Shown piece by piece: positions 6,914-13,595 of a stretch of DNA of 22,780 nt. How positions within the stretch are numbered: the first letter of the stretch is position 1; each line of letters starts with the position of its first letter. The stretch lies in NCBI GenBank assembly GCA_934573735.1, contig CAKTMC010000023.1:1-22780 (forward strand), written 5' to 3'. A program made the position numbers and the translations under genes. Below the pieces are notes generated by a model. That model was not told the DNA's origin and made no database searches. It saw nothing but the letters and a program-made list of their open reading frames with translations. Source of the DNA: an uncultured Oscillospiraceae bacterium. Its GTDB lineage: Bacteria > Bacillota > Clostridia > Oscillospirales > Oscillospiraceae.

Positions 6914-8528
6914 ACGGGTACGAACCATTCCGGCAACTGTGCAGCCGCTGAATGTATACAGCACAGAGTATCTTCTCAAGCGTGTGGCGGCCTACTGCCG
7001 GGTGTCCACCAAGCAGGAAGAACAGCTCAACAGCTACGAAACACAGGTGCGTTATTACACGGATCGCATCAACCGGGAACCCGGCTGGAAGCTGGCGGGC
7101 ATTTACGCCGATAAGGGCATTACCGGCACCAGTATGAAAAAGCGGGATGAATTCAACAAGCTCATTCGCCAATGCAAGCGCGGCAAGGTGGACATGATCA
7201 TCGTCAAATCCATCAGCCGCTTCGCCCGGAACACACTGGATTGCCTCAAGATCACCCGAATGCTCCGGGAGCTTAAGGTGGATGTGTACTTCGAGGAACA
7301 AAACCTGCACAGCATCGATCCTTCCTCGGAATTTTACATCTCCATCTACGGCTCCGTCGCCCAAAGCGAATCCGAGAACATCAGCCACAATGTGGCATGG
7401 GGTAAAGCCAGAAGCGCCAAGGATGGAAATGTGTTCTTCGCCTATAAGTCCTTCCTCGGCTATCGACGGGGAGCGGACGGCAAGCCGGAGATCGACCCGG
7501 AGCAGGCAAACACGGTACGCCGGATCTACGACCACTTCCTCGCAGGGAACAGCCTGCAGCAGATCGCAAACGGTCTGACTGCGGACGGCATTCCGACGCC
7601 CATGGGCAGAACAGTATGGCAGGCCAGCGTCGTGCAATCGATCCTCTCTAACGAGAAATACAAGGGTGACGCCCTGCTGGGCAAAACCTATGTGGAGGAC
7701 TGCATCAGCAAAAAGGTAAAGGTCAACGCTGGGGAACGGCCCCAATACTATGTGGAGAACAATCATCCGGCAATCATCGATGCAGCTACCTTCTCCAGAG
7801 TGCAGGAAGAACTGGCCCGTCGTGCTTCCAAACGCAAGGTCAAGCAAACGGGCACTACTACGGAACAGGGCAAGTACTGCGGCAAATACGCACTGACGGA
7901 GCTGCTGATCTGCGGCGAATGCGGCACGCCATACCGTCGATGCACATGGACCGTAGGTGGTAAAAAGCGGATCGTCTGGCGCTGCATCAACCGACTGGAC
8001 TACGGCAAAAAATACTGCCATCACTCGCCGACGATGGAAGAAGCGCCGCTGCAAAATGCCATCATGGATGCAGTCCTGAGAACAGCACAGATCGACCTGA
8101 ATGTCCTGCAAACGCTCAAACAGCACATTCAGTTGGGCCTCGGTGCCGGGGCCGAAGAGGACAAGAGCGTTGAAATACAGATCCGCATTGCGCAGATCGA
8201 TCAGGAATTCAAAAACCTGCTGAACAGCGTGACCGCCGAAAATCAGCAGGAGCTTCTCACCGATCCCCGCATTACGGATCTGATGACAGAGAAACGCCAA
8301 CTTGAAAAGGAACTGGCGGAATACGTTGCAGCCGAACAGCACCGTCAGAATACAGCGTCCCGACTGGACAATATCTTCACCATCCTTGACGGCATGAAGA
8401 ATCATCCGCTCGCCTATGACGATGCAGTGATCCGCCAGATTCTGCAATGCGTCATCGTAGAGTCCAAAGAGAAGATCAAGGTGGTGTTTATCGGCGGTAT
8501 GGAAGTGAAAGCCAAGGTGGAGCAATAA
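6888..8528 (+). CDS. Large serine recombinase 3
   Basis: This is a 546-residue large serine recombinase starting at ATG 6888 behind AAAGGAG; a second ATG lies three codons later. The catalytic domain has AAYCRVSTKQEEQ with probable nucleophile Ser40, ITGTSMKKRDEFNKLIRQ, SISRFARNTLDCLK and YGSVAQSESENIS. The recombinase domain includes SFLGYRRGADG and VRRIYDHFLAGNSLQQIAN. The zinc ribbon is CGECGTPYRR with WRCINRLDYGKKYC. A helical region follows (about 440-520). It differs from recombinase 1 in sequence, so the two are not a recent duplication. It is the last gene of the cassette; large serine recombinases usually lie at one end of their element, so the right boundary may be close to 8530-8640. 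Confidence 0.92.
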   Translation: MERMNTAPKRVRTIPATVQPLNVYSTEYLLKRVAAYCRVSTKQEEQLNSYETQVRYYTDRINREPGWKLAGIYADKGITGTSMKKRDEFNKLIRQCKRGKVDMIIVKSISRFARNTLDCLKITRMLRELKVDVYFEEQNLHSIDPSSEFYISIYGSVAQSESENISHNVAWGKARSAKDGNVFFAYKSFLGYRRGADGKPEIDPEQANTVRRIYDHFLAGNSLQQIANGLTADGIPTPMGRTVWQASVVQSILSNEKYKGDALLGKTYVEDCISKKVKVNAGERPQYYVENNHPAIIDAATFSRVQEELARRASKRKVKQTGTTTEQGKYCGKYALTELLICGECGTPYRRCTWTVGGKKRIVWRCINRLDYGKKYCHHSPTMEEAPLQNAIMDAVLRTAQIDLNVLQTLKQHIQLGLGAGAEEDKSVEIQIRIAQIDQEFKNLLNSVTAENQQELLTDPRITDLMTEKRQLEKELAEYVAAEQHRQNTASRLDNIFTILDGMKNHPLAYDDAVIRQILQCVIVESKEKIKVVFIGGMEVKAKVEQ

Positions 8529-8562
8529 CATCACTTAACAATGTCACGCGTCTGCGTTTTAA

Positions 8563-8625
8563 TAGCCGCTATTGGAATCCATCTATCAGAGAAGTTCCAA
8601 TGGCGGTTATCCTTCAAAGGAACTT
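8563..8625 (+). repeat. Two mutually exclusive hairpins after recombinase 3
   Basis: TAGCCGCTATTGGAA (8563-8577) pairs with TTCCAATGGCGGTTA (8595-8609) with only two non-standard pairs. AAGTTCC (8592-8598) can instead pair perfectly with GGAACTT (8619-8625), which would break the first stem. AATTTTT follows at 8634-8640. It could be a weak terminator, an attenuator or part of the element's right end. Confidence 0.5.
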
Positions 8626-8661
8626 GGAACCATAATTTTTATATGATTTTAGCTGTATCCC

Positions 8662-8690
8662 TTGAAAATTTACGAGAAACACAATATAAT
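8662..8690 (+). promoter_or_regulatory. Consensus sigma-A promoter of the GHKL-nuclease gene
   Basis: TTGAAA (8662-8667), a 17-bp spacer and a perfect TATAAT (8685-8690) lie 55 nt before the start codon. The gene therefore has its own promoter, apart from the recombinase operon. Confidence 0.85.
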
Positions 8691-8745
8691 ATAAATTGAA
8701 TAGGTGTATGGATCAAAAGACATATCGCTTATAGGAGGGGAAACA

Positions 8746-10656
8746 ATGGATAATAACGCCGTCTCTTTTGAGGAGAATTATATTTTTAGAAACAACAGGT
8801 CTATTACCTCCAATAACGATATTGCTTTAACGGAATTTGTAGCTAATGCATGGGATGCCGGTGCGCATAATGTGGACATTACTATACCCTTTGAGGAACA
8901 CGAGAAAATCGTTGTTGAAGACGATGGAACTGGTATGACTGATGAGGAATTTCGCAGCAGATGGATGACATTGAATTACGACCGTCAAAAGCGGCAAGGC
9001 AAGGATGTCCTATTTCCTGAAGATGTCGAAAGCTCAAAAAGAATTGCATACGGACGAAACGGTGTAGGCCGCCATGGGATGCTATGCTTTGCAGACAGTT
9101 ATACCGTAGAAACATGGAAAGATGGTAAGTGCAATACTTACGATATAGCAGTATCTAAGGGAGATTCCCCATTTAAAATTCTCAAGCACAGCACTGATGA
9201 TAAGGCTGGACATGGTACAAGAATAAGCACATTTGTGCTTAGACACTTGCCAGATGCAACTGCAATGACAGATATACTTTCTGCGCGGTTCTTGTATGAT
9301 CCGAAGTTCGTTGTAAAAATCAATGGCAAGCGTATTGATTTATCTCAACACAAAGGTGTTGTCTTTTCAAAGGAATTTATAACACCAACCAAGGCTAAAT
9401 TATTGATGACAGTCGTTGACTCTGAGAAGACAGCTGCAAAATCACAGCAACATGGCATTGCGTTTTGGGTTTCTGGTCGCTTGGTAGGACAGCCTTCGTG
9501 GACATACGGAAAAATAACTTTCCTTGACGGAAGATTTAAAGCGGCAAAAAGATATACCGTAATTATAAAATCCGATGATTTGATTGATGATGTCCTACCT
9601 GATTGGAGTGGCTTTATCGACTCAGCTCAGATGGAAAGCGTTTATCATTGTGTCAAGGCCGAAGTCGATCAATTCATTAAATCAGTAATGCAAAGTCATT
9701 TGAGTGAGGTCAGGTTAGATGTTATAAAAGATGTTCGCGATGAATTGGAAACATTAAATGTTACTGGACAGCGAAATATATCTGCCTTTATTGAAAAAGT
9801 GACAGATGATAATCCTGTCATTACACCAGACTATCTACATAGTGCTGTTGAAGCGATGATATCTATTGAAAAAGCAAAAAAGGGAGAATTGCTTCTGAGT
9901 CAATTAGGGCAGATGACTCCGGATCAACTTGACAAATTAACAGACATACTCAGCACATGGAATGTTGATGATCTTGCCACCGTAATCGGAGAAATAGATA
10001 AACGAATTGTGGTCATTGAAGCTATTCAGCGTATATATAACGACAAAACAACTGAAGAATTACACACACTACACCCACTCATACTTAACTCAAAATGGCT
10101 GTTTGGTGCACAATTCGATTCTCCAATGTTCATGTCAAATTCAACCTTAACAACGGTTGTTAAGGGATTATTTAAAGACGAGGATTACGATCTGGACGCG
10201 ATAAGTAGCCCGAAGCGCAGACCCGACATTATTTGCCTTAAGCAATACTCTCTGAAAGCCGTATGCACGGATAGAATTGATCCTACCGCCGGTGAAATAA
10301 TGAAACCTGATCAAATTTTGATTGTTGAGGTAAAGCGCGGCGGATTCGAAATTACCGATGATGAAGTAAATCAAGTGGAATTCTATGTCAGACAAATTCG
10401 AAAATCTGCCGTATTACATAGTTCTGCAACTATTGATGCATATGTAGTTGGAGCAAAGCTCGGAGATATTGATCCAGAAAAGAATACTACAAGCGGAAGA
10501 ATTCATGCAGTGACTTATGGCCAATTAGTTGACACTGCAAGCGGAAAGCTGTTCAGATTAAGGGATCGACTCAAAGAGCATTACGATTCGTTGGGACAAG
10601 AAAGTATTGTGGAACAAGCGCTTAGGGATAGCAAACAGCTAAAGATGAACATTTAA
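8746..10656 (+). CDS. GHKL ATPase fused to PD-(D/E)xK (Shedu-like) nuclease; candidate defence protein
   Basis: This is a 636-residue protein starting at ATG 8746 behind AGGAGGGG (about 8733-8740). The N-terminal GHKL ATP-binding fold shows the N box (ALTEFVANAWDAGA, E30 and N34), the G1 box (EDDGTGM, D59 to G63), the G2 region (GRNGVGRHGM, 103-112) and GHGT (155-158). A following segment (about 205-290, HGIAFWVSGRLVGQP) looks like the S5-type transducer of MutL, HSP90 and MORC-type proteins. A helical linker leads to a C-terminal nuclease core: RPDII (D494), LIVEVKRGG (E528, K530) and NQVEFYVRQI (Q543), the pattern of PD-(D/E)xK enzymes and close in style to Shedu/DUF4263. Inference: ATP-driven dimer clamping may control DNA or RNA cutting during infection. 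The gene stands alone between a promoter and terminator and is visibly more AT-rich than its neighbours, which suggests transfer. Confidence 0.82.
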   Translation: MDNNAVSFEENYIFRNNRSITSNNDIALTEFVANAWDAGAHNVDITIPFEEHEKIVVEDDGTGMTDEEFRSRWMTLNYDRQKRQGKDVLFPEDVESSKRIAYGRNGVGRHGMLCFADSYTVETWKDGKCNTYDIAVSKGDSPFKILKHSTDDKAGHGTRISTFVLRHLPDATAMTDILSARFLYDPKFVVKINGKRIDLSQHKGVVFSKEFITPTKAKLLMTVVDSEKTAAKSQQHGIAFWVSGRLVGQPSWTYGKITFLDGRFKAAKRYTVIIKSDDLIDDVLPDWSGFIDSAQMESVYHCVKAEVDQFIKSVMQSHLSEVRLDVIKDVRDELETLNVTGQRNISAFIEKVTDDNPVITPDYLHSAVEAMISIEKAKKGELLLSQLGQMTPDQLDKLTDILSTWNVDDLATVIGEIDKRIVVIEAIQRIYNDKTTEELHTLHPLILNSKWLFGAQFDSPMFMSNSTLTTVVKGLFKDEDYDLDAISSPKRRPDIICLKQYSLKAVCTDRIDPTAGEIMKPDQILIVEVKRGGFEITDDEVNQVEFYVRQIRKSAVLHSSATIDAYVVGAKLGDIDPEKNTTSGRIHAVTYGQLVDTASGKLFRLRDRLKEHYDSLGQESIVEQALRDSKQLKMNI

Positions 10657-10743
10657 AATCGAAGTCAAGCGTTGTTGTGGTATTCGAGAGTTCAGTTCCC
10701 TCGACTGAAGTCGCCAAAATATCTTTTTTATGTGCCGAGGACA

Positions 10744-10777
10744 AAATACCGGGATTTGATCCCGGTATTTTTTTATT
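10744..10777 (+). terminator. Intrinsic terminator of the GHKL-nuclease gene
   Basis: A perfect 12-bp stem is formed by AAATACCGGGAT (10744-10755) and ATCCCGGTATTT (10759-10770) with loop TTG, followed by a T run. It isolates the gene as a single transcript. The 70 nt before it hold no gene. Confidence 0.92.
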
Positions 10778-10840
10778 ATTTATTATTATCTTGATTTTTT
10801 TCGCGCCCGCGCAGCGGGACAAAAAAAGTTAAAAAGGGTA

Positions 10841-10869
10841 TTGACATTTCTTCTTTCTTGGTGTAATAT
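10841..10869 (+). promoter_or_regulatory. Promoter of tRNA-Val
   Basis: TTGACA (10841-10846), a 17-bp spacer and TAATAT (10864-10869) with TG just before it lie 21 nt upstream of the mature tRNA. This is a strong housekeeping promoter, as expected for a tRNA. Confidence 0.85.
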
Positions 10870-10889
10870 AAACAAGCTGTTAGAGAGCC

Positions 10890-10965
10890 GGACGATTGGC
10901 GCAGCTGGTAGCGCATCCGCTTGACGTGCGGGAGGTCACAAGTTCGAGTCTTGTATCGTCCACCA
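10890..10965 (+). tRNA. tRNA-Val (anticodon GAC)
   Basis: A full cloverleaf of 76 nt is visible. The acceptor arms GGACGAT and ATCGTCC pair perfectly. The D stem is GCGC/GCGC. The anticodon stem is TCCGC/GCGGG with loop TTGACGT, so the anticodon is GAC (reads GUC and GUU valine codons). The T arm is ACAAG-TTCGAGT-CTTGT. CCA is encoded in the DNA. It has its own promoter and terminator. No second copy of its 3' end was seen in the window, so it does not look like the attachment site of the neighbouring element. Confidence 0.97.
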
Positions 10966-10966
10966 C

Positions 10967-11002
10967 AAACCTGTAATTCTTATGAATTGCAGGTTTTTTT
11001 TA
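10967..11002 (+). terminator. Terminator of tRNA-Val
   Basis: AAACCTGTAATTC (10967-10979) pairs with GAATTGCAGGTTT (10984-10996) with one mismatch, and continues as a run of T. It starts two bases after the tRNA CCA end. Confidence 0.9.
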
Positions 11003-11034
11003 TTTGCTCTCCAAACCAAGTATTTACATAGGGG

Positions 11035-11123
11035 CCTACTATTACATGCTTGCGTGAAGGTGTAAGATAGGTGAGGGCTGCAATTTTTGCCCGCAGTCCT
11101 TGGAAAATGCAGAATGTTATGAT
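11035..11123 (+). promoter_or_regulatory. Leader and probable promoter of the WYL operon
   Basis: An extended -10 element, TGTTATGAT (11115-11123), lies 41 nt before the WYL start; a matching -35 is weak. Upstream are two inverted repeats: CCTACTATTACA (11035-11046) against TGTAAGATAGG (11061-11071), and GGGCTGC (11075-11081) against GCAGTCC (11093-11099). They could be operator sites for the WYL proteins themselves. The operator role is an inference. Confidence 0.45.
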
Positions 11124-11164
11124 ATGCTTTTATGTACACCGTTCAGCGGAAAGGATGTGAGCGT

Positions 11165-12409
11165 ATGGCGTACAGCGAGCTTATAAAAAGCTTCGGGCGT
11201 ATTCGTGAATATATGCGTGAATTCTACGTCTACGGCTTTAAGAGCCGCGACGAATATACCAAGAAAAGCTCTCGCTCGTATGACGATGAGCGCCGCCGCA
11301 TGGAAAGCTGGCTTGGCGATTATATGCAGTTTCGCCGGACTCCCGAGGGCAAAAACGTGTTCCTCTCGATAGACAGCCGCGCCTCGCGCCATAATCCTCT
11401 TTATACCGCGTGGAAGGCGAAGAGCTTTACCGACGGGGATATAACGCTTCATTTCATCCTCTTTGATATTCTTGACTCGCCGGAGAAGGAGCTAAGCCTT
11501 AACGAGATAACCGAGGAGCTTGACCGCTATCTTCTGTCCTTCAGGGAGCCGAGGCTGTTCGACGCATCCACGGTGCGAAAAAAGCTCAGGGAGTACGCTG
11601 CGGAGGGGATTATTATCGCGGAAAAGCGCGGCAAGCTCATGTATTACCGGCGTGCCGAGTCCGCGCAGCCGCTTAACGCCGATATGCTCGACTTCTTTTC
11701 CGAGATAGCGCCCTGCGGAGTCGTCGGCTCGTTTCTTCTGGATAAGCAGGAGGCGCACGAGGGGCGCTTTGCCTTCAAGCATCACTACATAAGCAGGGCG
11801 ATGGACAGCGAAATAATCTGCTCTCTGCTCCTTGCCATCTCCGAAAAGCGAAGCATCACGCTTGAGACGATAAACCGGCAGAAGGACAAAATCACCGAAA
11901 GTCAGGTAGTCCCGCTCAAAATCATGATAAGCGTGCAGGGCGGGCGGCAATACCTCATGGCCTATTCCCCGCGCTTCAGGCGTATCACGCCGTTTAGAAC
12001 GGACAATATCATATCCGTAAAGCTCGAAGAGCGTGCCGAGCAGTTTGACGCGCTGCGCAACAGACTTGAGGGCATGAGCGCGCACATCTGGGGCGTGAGC
12101 ACCCAGAGCAGCTCCGGGGCACGGATGGAGCACGTTGAATTTACCCTTACATATGCCGACGGCGAGGAGCATATACACCGCCGCCTTGAGCGCGAAAAGC
12201 GCTGCGGCAGAGTCGAAAGGCTCGATAAGAACACAAGCAGGTTCACGGCGGACGTATATGACGCAAGCGAGCTTGTGCCGTGGATTCGCAGCTTTATCTG
12301 CCGCATTACGGATATACACTTTTCAAGCCCGGAGCTTGAGGAGCGCTTCAAAAGTGACCTTGATGAAATGTACGCCCTGTACGGGCTGGAGGGCGGTGAG
12401 AGCAAATGA
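11165..12409 (+). CDS. WYL-domain transcriptional regulator 1
   Basis: This is a 414-residue protein starting at ATG 11165 behind AAAGGA; the open frame extends to ATG 11132 but that start has no ribosome site. A helical N-terminal part (about residues 1-60) is followed by a winged-helix-like section (about 95-165: LSLNEITEELDRYL, ASTVRKKLREYAAEGII). The WYL domain covers about 220-290 (PLKIMISVQGGRQYLMAYSP and FRRITPFRTDNIISV), with the ligand-site Arg and Tyr present. WYL regulators sense nucleic-acid or nucleotide ligands in defence and repair loci. Its 3' end overlaps the second WYL gene by 4 nt (ATGA), so the two are made together. Position before the TROVE-like and rtcB genes suggests that it controls RNA repair. 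Confidence 0.87.
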   Translation: MAYSELIKSFGRIREYMREFYVYGFKSRDEYTKKSSRSYDDERRRMESWLGDYMQFRRTPEGKNVFLSIDSRASRHNPLYTAWKAKSFTDGDITLHFILFDILDSPEKELSLNEITEELDRYLLSFREPRLFDASTVRKKLREYAAEGIIIAEKRGKLMYYRRAESAQPLNADMLDFFSEIAPCGVVGSFLLDKQEAHEGRFAFKHHYISRAMDSEIICSLLLAISEKRSITLETINRQKDKITESQVVPLKIMISVQGGRQYLMAYSPRFRRITPFRTDNIISVKLEERAEQFDALRNRLEGMSAHIWGVSTQSSSGARMEHVEFTLTYADGEEHIHRRLEREKRCGRVERLDKNTSRFTADVYDASELVPWIRSFICRITDIHFSSPELEERFKSDLDEMYALYGLEGGESK

Positions 12410-13314
12410 TATTCAGTGAGCTATACGGCGCCTACTATAGTACCCTTGCAAGAATTCTCGCCTTGGCGGTAAGGCAGCCGCTTGAGAAGGACACGCTCAG
12501 AGAAATTATCAGGCAGCAGGCCTTCGGCGAGAGCGTTATGAATATCGAGCCTGCCCTTGAGGAGGAGCGCTGGCAGCTCATACGCTCGGACGGCTCCACG
12601 CCGCTCAGACATACCCCGACCATGCCGCTGACGCTGCTGGAAAAGCGCTGGCTCAAGGCGATAGCCGCGGATCCGAGAATCAGGCTTTTTACGGATGAGC
12701 TTCCGGACTTTCCGGGGCTTGAGCCGCTTTTCCGCACGGAGGATATCTCGCTGTTTGATAAGTATGCCGACGGAGATCCCTATGAGGATGAGACTTATAT
12801 AAAGAACTTTCGTCTTATACTTGAGGCAATAAAAAAGCGCTGTCCGCTGAGCATTGACAGCCTGAACCGCAGAGGCGGCATTACGCACGTCGTATTTATG
12901 CCGGAATATCTGGAATACTCCGAGAAGGACGATAAATTCCGTCTTATCGGCTCCGGGTGCAGGTACGGCGGTACCGTAAACCTGTCCAGAATTGTCCGCT
13001 GCAAGCCGTATACAAAGCCCTTTGAGGGCGCTTCCCGGGTAAATAATAAAAAGTCGAGGACGGCGGAGCTTGAGCTCTATGACAGAAGAAACGCCATGGA
13101 GCGGATTCTTATTCATTTTGCCGACTTTGAAAAGCAGGTGGAGCGAATAGCCGAGGACAGGTACAAAATCACGCTGAGCTATGACGAGGACGACGAAACC
13201 GAGCTGCTCATCCGGGTGCTTTCCTTCGGGCCGATGCTGAAGGCGACCGCTCCGAGGCAGTTCGTGGAGCTTATAAAAGAGAGACTGCTGAGACAAAAAA
13301 GCTGCGGACATTGA
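12406..13314 (+). CDS. WYL-domain protein 2
   Basis: This is a 302-residue protein starting at ATG 12406 inside an ATGA overlap with WYL regulator 1. The N-terminal part is helical and lacks an obvious classical HTH. The centre (about 135-200: LILEAIKKRCPLSID, then VVFMPEYLEYSEKDDKFRLI and LSRIVRCKPY) reads as a divergent WYL core. The C-terminal segment (about 225-300) resembles the WCX extension (ERILIHFADFEKQVERIAED, then FGPMLKATAPRQFVELIKER). It probably forms a hetero-oligomer with the first WYL protein. Paired WYL genes beside TROVE-like and rtcB genes are an arrangement I recall from other Clostridia; this was not checked here. A terminator overlaps its stop codon. Confidence 0.8.
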   Translation: MIFSELYGAYYSTLARILALAVRQPLEKDTLREIIRQQAFGESVMNIEPALEEERWQLIRSDGSTPLRHTPTMPLTLLEKRWLKAIAADPRIRLFTDELPDFPGLEPLFRTEDISLFDKYADGDPYEDETYIKNFRLILEAIKKRCPLSIDSLNRRGGITHVVFMPEYLEYSEKDDKFRLIGSGCRYGGTVNLSRIVRCKPYTKPFEGASRVNNKKSRTAELELYDRRNAMERILIHFADFEKQVERIAEDRYKITLSYDEDDETELLIRVLSFGPMLKATAPRQFVELIKERLLRQKSCGH

Positions 13315-13332
13315 TTGTTCGCAACTTTTTTT
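13295..13332 (+). terminator. Terminator of the two-gene WYL operon
   Basis: AAAAAAGCTGCG (13295-13306) pairs with CGCAACTTTTTT (13320-13331) with one mismatch; the T run is part of the right arm. The stop codon lies in the loop. It separates the WYL genes from the effector genes. Confidence 0.7.
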
Positions 13333-13334
13333 CC

Positions 13335-13363
13335 GTGATAATCGTCATCAAGGGCGCTATAAT
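13335..13363 (+). promoter_or_regulatory. Promoter of the structured RNA / TROVE-like / rtcB unit
   Basis: A perfect TATAAT (13358-13363) is preceded, after 17 bp, by GTGATA (13335-13340), a 4-of-6 match to the -35 box. Transcription would begin near 13369-13371, at or just inside the first helix of the predicted RNA. It sits more than 230 nt before the next start codon, leaving a long transcribed non-coding stretch. Confidence 0.7.
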
Positions 13364-13365
13364 GC

Positions 13366-13559
13366 AGCTGTAATCTAAAGACGCATACAGCAATACACAT
13401 GAAATGAGATTTACCGGCGCTTGAAAAAGCGTCTAATATGTGCCGAATGGCAGCGTCTTGTACAGCTTTCCCTAAAAGGCACCTACAGCAATTTAACGAC
13501 AGCACAGATGAAAATCTGACGTGGGTACGAAACCTGAGGTGCCTTGCGGGAAAATCCCG
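13366..13559 (+). ncRNA. Candidate Y-RNA-like RNA(s) upstream of the Ro60-type gene
   Basis: Two modules can be folded by eye. Module 1 closes with two 7-bp helices, 13366-13372/13461-13467 and 13378-13384/13453-13459, separated by a 5-nt against 1-nt internal loop. Inside are CACAT/ATGTG (13396 and 13438) and a 7-bp hairpin with loop GAAA (13416-13433). Module 2 closes with TTTCCC/GGGAAA (13467-13472 and 13548-13553) and AAGGCACCT/AGGTGCCTT (13476-13484 and 13537-13545). It encloses CAGAT-GAAA-ATCTG and a T-arm-like hairpin with the 7-nt loop TACGAAA, so it looks partly tRNA-like. Bacterial Y RNAs (YrlA) are encoded beside Ro60 genes, have a bulged closing helix and a tRNA-like domain. The D arm is not clear. 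It ends with CGGGA-AAA-TCCCG but no T run, so it could also be a 5' leader. Confidence 0.55.
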
Positions 13560-13595
13560 AAAAGCTTATCAGCGCATTGAAAAGGAGTGAGTTTC

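Larger units (their letters stand above)
2239..8640 (+). mobile_element. Part of a large-serine-recombinase integrative element (ends not fixed)
   Basis: Cys-rich KTR protein, sigma-like factor, MazF-like gene, small SHOCT-like ORF and three serine recombinases together are typical cargo of clostridial integrative or conjugative elements. No relaxase, coupling protein or conjugation gene is in the window. The left end is probably outside it, since the XRE and BlaI/M56 genes also look like cargo. No attachment-site duplication was found. Confidence 0.6.

Noticed and set aside
6870..8534. 554-codon open frame on the minus strand
   Set aside because: It is exactly antisense to serine recombinase 3, which has all family motifs. 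The antisense translation resembles no protein family; it is open because of codon bias.
10657..10743. Possible tRNA or tmRNA remnant (TTCAGT...ACTGAA hairpin and an ending in GTCGCCA)
   Set aside because: No acceptor partner or anticodon arm can be built around it; it is more simply the 3' untranslated region of the nuclease gene.
10890..10965. tRNA-Val as attachment site of the integrative element
   Set aside because: No duplicate of its 3' end is present in the window, its 3' end faces away from the element, and the recombinases are of the large serine type, which rarely use tRNA genes.
10936..11139. 67-codon minus-strand frame
   Set aside because: It runs through the tRNA-Val gene and its terminator; the ending WTIQDSNL is a well-known false protein made by translating the complement of a tRNA.
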